A DNA stretch of 64,000 nucleotides from Saccharina japonica (taxonomy: Eukaryota > Sar > Phaeophyceae > Laminariales > Laminariaceae): assembly GCA_008828725.1 (NCBI GenBank), contig MEHQ01000493.1:1-64000 (forward strand). Direction: 5' to 3'. Under the pieces are notes generated by a model that had not been told where the DNA came from, searched no databases, and saw only the letters and a program-made list of their open reading frames with translations. Every line of letters begins with the position of its first letter. The stretch's first letter is position 1. Made by a program: the position numbers and the translations under genes. Of the stretch, positions 48,392 to 59,202 are shown piece after piece.

Positions 48392-49169
48392 ACAATCTAA
48401 ATAGAAAAGTTTGCATACCAGTGCGGCAGTAGTACAGGACACCTTATAATAATCAGGTAATCTGGCCAAGGCTGCATTTCTTATTTGAGAGAGGGTGGTT
48501 TAAACGCTACAACTTCAATATATAACGACTCTCGGATTTCTGATTTCCTCTAATTATCAGACTTACTTGCTTTGTCACTTCGAGTATTAATATCCTGTTT
48601 CTAATTTCGTGTCCTGTACTGTTCTCGTATAAAAGGGCTGGTGATCCGACAAAAATGAATCACCAAGAACAGCTACGCGTAGCTACGTACAGGTATTAAA
48701 CCACACCACACCACACCGAGCCAGCACCAGGACATCCCGGCTCGTTCACTATGCAGTAGCCAACGGCCTGGTGCCTGGTACAGCGCCACAATACATGTAC
48801 AGCACTGCAGTATATGCGTATATACTTCGAAATATCTTAACATATACGTGAGCTAGTACTACCGAGTACGATACGTACAATGTGATGTGTACGTGCTTAC
48901 GTACGACGTGAACCTACCTGGTACTATATACGATTACGATACGTAAAATACCTACGAATATACATACGGAATACTTACGGATAATATATGTTTTTGGTCA
49001 TATGCACCCGATACACAGTAGTCCTACAATACCATCCTTGTCTTTGGGTGGTGAAATGTGCAAGAAACAAAATACCCATAGAGTCGATAGAGTGGTACGA
49101 TACGACCATACGGGTACAATATGGTCTAAACCCGAATAGGTACAGACACCTCAGGTATTGTGACAAAGG
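48392..49169. other. spacer between the paired arrays, TACGTA-rich, with a TATA-like motif
   Basis: No gene. CGTATAAAAGGG near 48625-48640 resembles a TATA box, and a CCACA triplet repeat follows. The part from about 48830 to 48980 is dense in TACGTA, GTACGT and similar palindromic hexamers. If the two flanking arrays belong to one element, this would be its interior. Confidence 0.4.
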
Positions 49170-49560
49170 TATACCCTTACCCCGGGTATTGTGACTCGGG
49201 GCGTACAGAACGTACAGAAGTTCCAGGTACGGGTATGGATGTCGTACATAACTCACAGAAGTTCTGGGTACGGGGATGAAAGTGTTACAGAACTCACAGA
49301 AGTTCCGGGTAATGTGACACAGGCGTACAGAACTCACAGAAGTTCCGTGCGGGTATAAAATAGTTGTACCCGTACCCCGGGTATTGTGGCACGGGGCGTA
49401 CATAACTTACAGAAGTTCCGGGTAGGGGTATAGATGGCCTACAGAACTCACTGAAGTTCCGGGTACGGGTATGAATGTCGTACAGAACTTACATAAGTTC
49501 TCTGTAGGGTAATACCTGGGTTAAATACCCCGGGTACGGTTGTGTAGGTACCCTACAGAA
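49170..49560. repeat. AGAAGTTCCGGGTACGGG minisatellite, right array
   Basis: The same unit, orientation and unit order as the left array, about 1.17 kb further on, ending in the same CTGTAGGGTA ... ACCCTACAGAA inverted repeat. Long blocks such as the one starting GTGACACAGGCGTACAGAACT occur in both. The 142-aa minus frame across it is a product of the repeat. Confidence 0.8.
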
Positions 49561-50684
49561 CATAACCTCGAAATTTGGCGAGTCCACGTTTACAACCTCG
49601 ACCCACCAGAGGTCTGATTGACGTGGCCGAAACGGCAGATAGTGTGGTTGCCGTGGATATCGCGGGAGTCGACGGGAACATGGTGTAACATGTTCAACAG
49701 CACGGGGAATACCTGTTTGGTGCTCATTATCCAATTGACTACTGTAGGAAGATGGGAATATGCAATCAAACCTACGCCTGAAAGCACGCGTATAGGTTTA
49801 GGCGCGTACGGTCAGTATTAGTACTCGTGCAGGTGTCGTACCCTTGTTGTAGAAAGGGCTTCATCGCGTTTTGGGTGGTATCCCTAGAACACATAAATGC
49901 ACTCTACAGGCGAGGTGACGATATGTCGACCGATCGTGAGTGACCAGGTACCTATGGGGTTTGTCCGTGGCCTTCGATATATGACGTAAGCAAGGGAGAT
50001 GACGCGGAGTAGAAGGAGGCGGAGGAGGTGGAGGGGAGCAAAACAACGTGCGGTATTGAGGTTTTACTACTGCTTTCGCCGCAAAATCGTCAAGCGATCA
50101 ACTCTAGGCATTCTCCGGCGTATGTTGCCGATGATAAAGCCCCCCCTTGATAAATACGTGGTGATTGCACCCCGTGTAATTGGGAGCAGGTTGGCCGCGA
50201 GAGAGGTGTGACGGCTACCCCACTCATATAAGAAGCACACATCTAGAAAACAAATCATGTTTGTAAATGTGAAGTTGCACCGCGTAAGCAATTTACTGCC
50301 TATAATTGCGTATAAACAGGCATCGTCCTCCTCGAAGATGGCTTCTATTTGATTTTGCCTTCAAAACACGATTTTTGCATTATTCACTCGTAATGAATAC
50401 GGTACCTTGTGCGCGTTGAGCCTTCTGACGGATATTGCAATATTGATGTCATCTTGTCGTCGTTACGGGATCCACAATAAACGAAGAAAACCTGGTACTT
50501 TCGTTAACATGCTTATCCGAGAAATTTCCACATTACACAGCTAGGACATCGTACGATTATTCAAAGGGGTTTTACACATTGTTTAGATGGAATGTCGCAC
50601 GTTGTGGAGAGTGCGATGTAGAACACCTAATCATAACATGGATGTCAACTCGATGCCCCAACCACTTCAACCAAATGTCTTTCG
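49561..50684. other. gene-free stretch
   Basis: Nothing recognised apart from a GGA-rich stretch near 50008-50037. Confidence 0.5.
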
Positions 50685-51345
50685 ACCACCCACACAAAAT
50701 CTAGTGCAATGGACCCCCACACTAAAACCAGATCGAGTATAAAGTTTATTATCAACACTAAAACCAAGCCAATGTTGGATCCCCAACGAACACCAGGATA
50801 CTTTCGGCCGCAACCAGTAAATCAAGTCAATTCCGATCCGACGTGCAGAAACTAAGTCAATCGTGACAACTCCCTCAAAACCAAGGGGATTTGTTTCCTG
50901 ACACTAACAGCAAGTCAATGTAGAGTTCCTATCCAAAACATGTAACTTCGACACGAACACTGGGGTCAAGGTCAATTGCGACCCACACTCTACTAGCAAG
51001 TCAGTCTCGGTACCCCGACTCTTAAAACTCGAGTAAGTTTCGATTCATACACTCAAATAAAGTTTCTTTGGATCCCCCGCACTGAAACCGAGTCGATGTT
51101 TACCCCCGACACTAAACCCAACAAACTTCGGATCGAATACTATAGCCAAAATAGTTTCCATTCCCCAAACCCAAACATAAGAAGGTTCGATCCCCCACGC
51201 TGAAACAAAGTTAATTGTGATTCCCACACTAACAGCAAGTCAATTTCGATATCACGCACAAAACCTAATTTGAGTTCGATCCTAACACTTACCTCCACAA
51301 ACGTTCCATCCCTTCTCTACACATCAAGGGCATTTCGATTAGCCG
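50685..51345. repeat. degenerate satellite, about 29-bp unit
   Basis: Repeated imperfect units of the form GATCCCCACACTAAAACCAAGT followed by CAATTTC, with strong drift. Individual copies are clear at about 50715, 50830, 51060-51110 and 51190-51250. The spacing is near 29 bases but irregular. It lies just downstream of the 3' end of copy C. A similar GAGTAAGTTTTGATTCA stretch occurs once at about 9004. Confidence 0.6.
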
Positions 51346-51832
51346 CCACAAAAAGTGACACGACACCAAGCCAAGGTGTTTTTTATCCCCACACAAACCC
51401 CAGGTAAAATTCAAATTTTGATTTCGATCTCCACTCCAAGTGGAAGTAGTTTTAGATGCCATGAAATAAACACCAAGTCCACTTCCATCCAGCTACTAAA
51501 CCCAGTGTTGTTTGATTTGGACCCCCGTACAAAATCCGAGTGTATATGGAACGATATTGTTCATGCCGATAGACTCGATGTGCAATACCCATCGCAAGTA
51601 GTGTTTCTTCCTCCCCCCAAGCGGGAGACCGGGTCCGGGGTGACACACCAGGCTCTTTGCCTCTCTCCCCGCTACGGTCCGTGCATTTCCCTTTATCGAA
51701 AGATGACTCTAAAATGTCCTTCCCTCGTCGACTCGTGTCGAATTGCGCCTACTCACAGTAGGTGCTGTAGGATATCTCGAACATTATTCGGGAATCGAGT
51801 GTGTCTTTGCAGTCTGGCCGACGCTGCTCCTC

Positions 51833-52867
51833 CTATCCCCAGTACATGAATGCGTATCGTATAGCAGCACAATACACCGTCCAGTAAATAAGTATGTCTC
51901 GAAACACTGTGACCATCAACCAGTAACCCACCCTCCTCCTGTCTTTCAAGATGTCGACAGCAGACTGGACACACGCTCCAAATCGTATCCTCAAAACACT
52001 TGAGTCGGCCACCATGAACATACCAGCGAAGAGAGAACACGGTATAATGATGTAGGCCACCAGTGTTACACCCAGCAGGGCGTTGTTCCAGCTACCCCCA
52101 TGCCAAGAAACGACTAACATGTACAAGAAAGACAGGACCCCGTAGGCAACACCCCAACCGATCAACAGGGAAGGCGCACGAGATTCTACACAGCTTCCCG
52201 CCCTATCCCTAGGCTGGCTTCCTTGAATACACCCGTTTGATGCCCAACGTTTATGGCAAATGTGAAGCCAAAGCTTAACTGCAAACCCAGAGGCTAGAAC
52301 CGCGTTTATAAACAGCAATCCACTATTGTTGTTGGTCAGAGTTAGCTCAGTGTCTTCACTTGCAGGCGTAACTCTTTCGATTTCGAACGCCGTTGGAGTC
52401 CAACCGACAGAATTGTTCAAAAGTCCTTGGAGATTGCACGACATCACAAGCCCATCAGCGAACCACAAGCTTAAAATCACGTTAAAACAAGGTTCTCGTG
52501 CGAAACTCTGTTTCACTCTCGTTACCATCAATGCCCACACAGCGTGGAATACTTTCGAGCTGACGTCTCTGAATCTTGGCTAAACAAAACTTTCGCAAAC
52601 GTCACTGCATAAATGACAAACTCCCTGCAGAGTTGAACTCAACATCAGCGAAGCTAGTATCACACCCGTAGGATTTAGACCCCAAACGGACCATGGCTCG
52701 AAGACCGTTTGAAGAATTTTATTATTTTCTTTCAACAATGGCGAAGCACCCCCAATGTGGAAAATGGCGATCAATGCCAGCGCGAAGCTGATCCCGACGG
52801 ACTCTATAGCCCAAAAGAGGCGCCATGTTTGTGGAACTGTCGCAAGCAGTTTAAGTGCGTTTTCGTC
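51833..52867 (-). pseudogene. copy C exon 3 with in-frame TAG
   Basis: Starts DENALKLLATVPQTWRLFW directly after a strongly pyrimidine-rich acceptor ending TTCTCCAG. It keeps PSLLIGWGVAY, GGSWNNA and DRRRVGYW. The TAG at 52582-52580 falls after VCESFV in a region between membrane segments. The part downstream of it (235 aa) remains fully open, which suggests that the change is recent or tolerated. Confidence 0.78.
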
Positions 52868-54738
52868 CTGGAGAACCAAACATGCCGGAACGGGGACGGG
52901 GGGGGGCATCACTTTAGTACGCAGCTCTTCCAAGCTTCGTAAACGCTAGCATTCACGCCTAACACAAATAAACATGAAGAAGTTCTATATACCCCTCGTA
53001 GCCAACAACACCGCGTACCACAGGGCCACAACGCATGTGTGTGAAGAAACGCCTTCCTTTATGCACTGGTGAAATGCCACATCCCATTCGCTCTATGATA
53101 AGCTTTGACGAATGAAAACGTCGAGATCCTTACATATTGGATGCTGTTATCAGATGTACCAACGTTCGTGCTTGTGGCAGATCTTGCTATAACGCTGTTA
53201 AACAAAATTGACTAAAGCCTTCACAATGAAAAGGGTCTGCATATCACGCCTGACTAAGAAGACTTCGGTAACCTGGTTGCGGGACGAGAAAACCTGAGCA
53301 TCCGTATTTCATTCGATGGCCACATGCTCCTCAAAACGAAAGACCGAAAATCGCCGGGGACTGAACACTTCAGCAAACATGCAGATCGTTGCCATCTAGC
53401 TTGACGCTGCCATGCACGACAGTGAATGGCAACCAGCCTGTGAGCTTCCGCAAGATGACACAAATACATTGCACACACCACGGTGGGCGTTTGCAATATA
53501 CATGCATGTGTCTGAGAATACGGTTGTGTGTCTGAAACGATCGTTCTCTATCGAATAAAAAGCACCACCCACTCTTTGTTTTTAAAACAGTTTGTTAGCA
53601 GAGATGAAACACGCGTTGTGAAGGATGAGATCTTTAGCCTCGCCTACCACGGGTCTACGGTTCCTACGGAGGGGGATAGAGATGGACGAAGATCCGGCCA
53701 GGTGAGGTACAACCCTAGCATTCACGAATGCATTGTTCGGTGGCCGCGAACGTATCTATGTATGACGCTCCTTGCTTAATGAACTCAACATACCTGAATT
53801 TGATCATTATTGGAAGGTTTAACCCGACGAAGAGTATCGAGGATACGCTAAAATGCGGATTTTGATGGCAACGTCAAGGCATGCGATATTGGCTTGCTCT
53901 TCATCTGACGACCCTAGTAACAGTCATTCTTAAACAGGTTGGCCAGAAGGTGGTGCCACTATGTAAAATACTTCCTCGCATGTACACCTTCCACTAGACT
54001 CGTCGCGCCGGCTGGTGCTGAAGATGGGGACAACCCTCATTTTCACTACGGCATTTGGGCCACTCGAGTGAGTAGCTCTGCACCTTCGTCAACATTGGAC
54101 ATAAAGATATGCTTGATACTACAGCACCAAACAAAACACAATCATATTTCTTGTCGAAAAAACACAAACAACAAATGCAAAATGCGTAAGACTGGAAATA
54201 AGGTTAAACGTTCGGCGGAGTATCTCCGAGCGTCTGACACATGGCACTTAAACGACCCGGCCTTTGTCTTCTATTGTCACGGTTTTGCTGCTGTGAACAT
54301 TGATACTTAAACCCTGTAAGTATCGAGTAGCAGGGGCGTGGGGTATTTGTTGTTTTCAGTATGTGAATGCATATTAAACATAAACGCGTGGACGCGCAAA
54401 CCCAACCTGGTCTGCTTGCAAGCTCACCTACACAAAAGCTCAGATCCCCAAGGAATTTACTTATACATACGTGGAGCTGACAGACCATGCGAAATTCGAC
54501 AGTGCGTATCATAATTAACTCCGTGAAGAAACTAAACAACCGAACAACGTGCCATGAATAGGAAAGTTGAAACTAACGGCATGTTTACAGAGGTCTCGTG
54601 CCACATGCACAAACGAACTGGCAACATGTAAACCGTGTTGAAAAGAGTTACAAATGCGTATAGTAGTGGTGTGGAAACGAACACTTGTGTTTCCAAAATA
54701 TATATGCAGTTGATCATGTCATTCCTTGTTTTATTCAC

Positions 54739-55077
54739 CAGATCAGCAATGAAGAGGACAGCAACTGCGTTTAACAGCACGGAGGCACTGCCTTCTGATG
54801 TTGACGCTAGCACCGTCATGGCTGCGGTAATCATGATACCATACACGACGAGGAGGCCAAAACCGAAGCTTCGCTGACCAGCACATCTCCCATCCACCAA
54901 CATCGAGAAGCCCGCGCGCAGATCATGAGCTGTGGAAGAAAGTAGCAAGTACATGGCTCCAGTAACCGCTGGCAGCAAGTACGTCGACTGACGGCCGTGA
55001 TTGGCAGAGCTCTCGCTGTCGGGCTTGAACGTAGTTCTAGCCAGGAGCGTAAGCATGGTATAGGCGAATGCTTGCAT
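54739..55077 (-). CDS. copy C exon 2
   Basis: 339 bp, open, starting MQAFAYTMLTLLA after a CGTCAG acceptor and ending LNAVAVLFIADL before GTGAAT, a weaker donor than in A and B. The central VTGAMYLLLSSTAHDLRAGF and FGFGLLVVYGIM segments align closely with copy B. The open frame extends beyond both ends (54532-55194) by chance. Confidence 0.78.
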
Positions 55078-58000
55078 CTGACGACAAAATGGCGTTGGCG
55101 GCGAGCGTGCGTGGCCATAAACAGATGAATATATAATATATTCAGTGTAGATATATCGGCATATGGTAAAGGCTTTCTTGACGTAAACAAACACATGCCG
55201 TCACTCGAGTGAAACGCGCTGATGGAAATTGATATTTTTGTTTGAAGCTTGGCCTAGATCTGCCGTCCGTTGGGTAAACTAGGTACCGATTAACCCGCAG
55301 ACTCCATCTTCTACATATTGGTACCTCTTGCGCAAAGCTCTGTTCGAAGCGTATCTAAGATAAGTGCCACATATATAAAGCTGGTACAACGAAGACTAAT
55401 GTCTGCGTGCCCGCAAGGCCTGCACCCGCCATATTGACTTGGAGCTGATGTTTTATCTACTCACTTGTACTTCATCAGGGGTTTATTTCGAGTGACTCAG
55501 GACCGGCGTGAAGCTTTGTTGGGGGCTTTCTCCACGGCACAAATGCTGTGACGGCCGACACAAGCCGCAGCTTAATCGACGTCTTGACGGGATGTTCGGT
55601 GATGGTAGACCAGTTTCTGTCGACCTAGGGAACCGATGCCGGCGAACGAATAAGTCTAAAACTCGAATTTTCGCCGTGCCCGCCAATAGCAACGGTCCAC
55701 CGGGTATAATCAACGAAGCTCTAGTTCATCAACTACGACATCAAGTTAGATGCCGGCAGCCATTTCGTTGAACGCAATGCCAGGTAAGATTCATTGACTG
55801 GGGGTCATTGTAGCAATACCATTATTTCCTGCGACCACCATCAGGATCATCATTATCGTGGCTAGCTACCTAACCTATAGACCAACGAACGACCTTCAGG
55901 ATCGCACCCCCGAATATTACAGTAAAATTCAGCAGCGGCCGGGAGATCACCGTTACGATAGGTCCAGTCGTCGAGTGGTCGAGTCGTCGCCGGCACAAAC
56001 TGGCCGAGGGTGTGGCAAACAAATCGCTATTGGGGACTGAAGAAACAACCACATTCGGAATGACTATGCGTAGAGCTGCCGCTCAATGGGGCTCCCGGAG
56101 CCGCCGTAGTCGCCGCAACAACAACAACAATAACAACTTGGGCTGTCAAAGTACCCTTCGGGATTGTTCGACAGGATCATCGCGTGACAGGGACGACGTA
56201 GTTGTCCACAATGCCTTCATTAACAAATATCATGTGGGAGTGCTGTAGTATGACGTATTGGCTTACTGAACGTCACCATGTTTTATGGAAGCTGTCGTGA
56301 CATCATGTTTGGAGTCGATAGAATAATCTGGAATGGTTAAAAGAGGGCATCCTCATGACCTGTGTTTTCCTTAGTACCACACGTCGACTTTGTACGGGGC
56401 CATCATAAACTTGGTAGCCTGATACCTGGCTTTGTTGTATGGTCAACAAACTGATCTCGAACGTGTTGTATATTCTTGTGATGAAGTGAAATCTTAATTT
56501 ATTTCTAGCCCAAGCATGTCCTCGAGTAGCCCTGTTCCATCCACACATTGGTTTCTTCGGCATCATAGCAGCAGTATCTGTGTTTTAGAACATATTTAGT
56601 TTCTCAGATGCGCTGTTCATCCTTCAAGTCTGGTATCATTCCCGATGGATGTTAATAAACCGGCTGCCATTTACGGGTTGTGTGTACGTGTGGTATGGAG
56701 GTCTATCGTACCGACTAAGTCGCATGATCAACGTATAGTTCGACCCGTACGGGTCGAAGGCATGTATCGACTAAGTTGATTCACACGGCTATATGCATTT
56801 GTGGCTTGGACAAAGGCGTCCTAACGTCGCGGTAGTTGTGAACTAATTCATCACAAAATGTAAACAGAGCAGGAAAGGTTGATGATGTAGGGTGCCGGAA
56901 ACGAACAACAGAAACACTGTTCTACAGCATAACATCATGTTTACATATATGTTACTTATTTTCTCGACAAATGTATTGCACAAGAGTACGGTACTACTGT
57001 AACCCACGTTAGTATATTTTGCGTAGATGGCTAGCTGCACTTTTGAACTTTCACCTCCATCGCCGAGTCGTATTTGTATCGATACTGTGATACAACAGCG
57101 TCCGCTCGTGGTCTTCCTCGCCGCCGATCGGGAACAAAGTCGTGTATAGCAGTTGTTTCCTATCTGTTGTGCTTAGTTGTGCCTGAGCACGGGAAACAGT
57201 ATTACGCCGACCACCTACGCATAGTGGAAACATAGTAATCGACGTGCGGCGTATCAATAGCAGTTAGAACGTTTAAAACGTTTACATATTTGCCGATGTT
57301 GACGTTGCTGATGAACGTCCATGATCAACAATCAAGGACCATTTATGTTGGTTAGCCAGTACAATGATATTACGACACGCCGTGTCATAGAGAGTTACTT
57401 CGCCGAGATTCGTGTTGAGTGGTTGTGGTTGTGCCCACCTCGCTTGCTATTGTAGTTCGCTCTCAAGGACAATCCATTTCACAGATTCACCAACAAGCAA
57501 CCAGCACCCACAAACATCACGAGCAAAAACCACCACCACCACCACCACCACGGCCACCCCCGTCCCACCAGGCGCAGGAGCACCACAAGCTGTTGTTACT
57601 CGTAGTGACTAGTGGTCGGTAGTAGTGGCTTGGCCCCGTGGTCTGGTGATGGTGGTCGTGTGCTTGCTCGACACACACGGATTTGTAGCAGCAACAAGCA
57701 ACAAGCCCAAACCGCACCACCATAATCACCACCAGCAAACGATACACCGCACCACCACCACCACGACCACGAACGCAGCCCCCGCCGCAGCAGCCGATCC
57801 ACCAATAGCAGCAGAAGCTTATTCCTCATGGCGACTGGTGTTTGTGGTGGTGTAGTGGTCTCTGTGTGTTACGATGGCTGAGTTTCGTGGCAGTCAGTGC
57901 TCGCCAGCACAACAAGTACTGAAGTGAAATGCCGACGTACCGGGTACGAGAACTCAACTACACGAGCATAACCAGAGCAAATAAGAACAAAAGTACAATA

Positions 58001-59088
58001 AAACAAAACGAATACTCGTAGTAAAATGATGCAGGATGAAAACTTGCGGTGCATATATTAGTATATTAGTATACATACATGTATACATGCCCAGTACACA
58101 CGATTACCTATCAATTTTTGTCGTTTTCGGTCAGCTATGTACCCCAAATAGATCGTGACTATTAGTGTTATCTATATTAGGTACTGCTGCCGTTTGTATT
58201 TTTACCAGGCACGTACAGTATATACCAGTGACTTTTTACAGGAGTAAACGCAAATAAAGCAGTACTAAAAAATATGAAGATGTATACCAGTGACTTTCGT
58301 GCAGGAGTAAACTTATACCAGGTACATACGAGCTGATTCCACAGACAAGCGTGAGATTCCACCTTCAGGCAATAAAAAGCGGAATATGTCGATTTTTCAA
58401 TACTGAAGATATCCAGCGCATCTTCGTTGTCCTGACTTTCCGCCCGCCGTCCCTTCTGCAACTGCGCATTTCCCCCCGTACTTTCAGCAACCGTTGTAGT
58501 TGAAGCATTGCCGTTCTGACCCGTGTTGTGTCTGATGATTGAAGCTGAGCAAACATGCGATGACACGCAAGGTGAGTGACGGCATCCTCCGCTGTGAGTA
58601 GTGTGTTTTAGATATAGAACACGCAGCGCGGTGCCCATCTCGTCTAGTTAGGACAAAAGCAATGCAATTAGGTACGTATGTCGTAGCTATAAAAATGTTC
58701 GTGTTTCTTGTGTGGGGCGAATCCTCTACCCAGAGTACACTTTGACCTTGCCCGCGGCGATATACCTTGAAGGAGATTGGGAGATACATGTAAATGACTG
58801 TTCCAAGAGCCGAATCGTATTGTGTTGCTGAGCATGTTAGGTTTTGCAAACGAGACCACGGTCAGGAGTTCGGTTCAGCTCATGGCGAACCTCAATGATG
58901 TGAGACGAAGCTACGACATTAATTTGTGTCGTTTGGCCCAGTCCCGGCAATCAACAAAAACCTTCAAGGCTAGGATACCTGACATTAACGTTCCGGGGTT
59001 GGGGCACTACTCACATCACACTGAACACACTTGAGAACCTACGTTCTGAATTCCCCAAACGACCAATGAAGCGCACAATTCTACCTGG
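55078..59088. other. gene-free stretch; missing exon 1 of copy C expected here
   Basis: I searched the minus strand for the exon 1 signature (complement of YLWACGEKAD) and did not find it. There is an AAC triplet run near 56118-56136 and the CAC-rich tract at 57520-57850. A duplicated TATACCAGTGACTTT motif occurs at 58221 and 58285. Other frames (153 aa minus at 58177-58638, 121 aa minus at 58484-58849) are unrecognised. Confidence 0.5.
57524..57850. repeat. CAC/CCA trinucleotide-rich tract
   Basis: CCACCACCACCACCACCA at about 57529-57549 and further CACCA runs at 57715-57765. The overlapping plus and minus frames are rich in H, P and T or in W, G and C only because of the triplet bias. Confidence 0.7.
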
Positions 59089-59202
59089 ATGCGTAGTAAT
59101 CTTTTCGACTCAATCTACCTCTGGGCGTGCGGCGAGAAGGCGGATGACGAAGAAGACGAGCCCAACATATCTGATAGGCTCATTGGTTGGCTTATACTGC
59201 TT
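59089..59202 (+). CDS. copy D: orphan exon 1 of the membrane protein family
   Basis: 38 codons from ATG, MRSNLFDSIYLWACGEKADD, an acidic EEDE stretch and ISDRLIGWLILL, ending exactly at a GTGAGT donor as in copies A and B. The frame is open further upstream to a TGA near 59047, and the tryptophan preceding the ATG is also conserved in A and B, so the exon may begin earlier. No exon 2 or 3 was found on the plus strand up to the end of the window, about 4.8 kb, longer than intron 1 of A or B. Confidence 0.75.

Larger units (their letters stand above)
51833..55077 (-). pseudogene. membrane protein family, copy C (exons 2 and 3, one nonsense codon)
   Basis: Exon 2 (55077-54739) and exon 3 (52867-51833) match copy B in order and splice phase. 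Exon 3 is open except for a single TAG at 52582-52580; the reading frame is the same on both sides and the protein continues to match copy B, so this is a point nonsense change and not a frameshift. No exon 1 was found on the minus strand up to about 59 kb; the nearest exon 1 (copy D, 59.1 kb) is on the opposite strand. If the TAG is real and not read through, the product would stop about 95 residues into exon 3. Otherwise the exons look well preserved. Confidence 0.78.

Noticed and set aside
51355..51849. 164-aa plus-strand frame beside copy C exon 3
   Set aside because: Partly satellite-derived and antisense to the 3' end of copy C; no domain.
54532..55194. 220-aa single-frame gene at copy C exon 2
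   Set aside because: Only the central 339 bp is conserved with copies A and B and it is bounded by splice sites; the flanking open sequence is intron.
57412..57855. His/Pro-rich plus-strand frames over the CAC tract
   Set aside because: Composition follows from the trinucleotide repeat; frames open on both strands.
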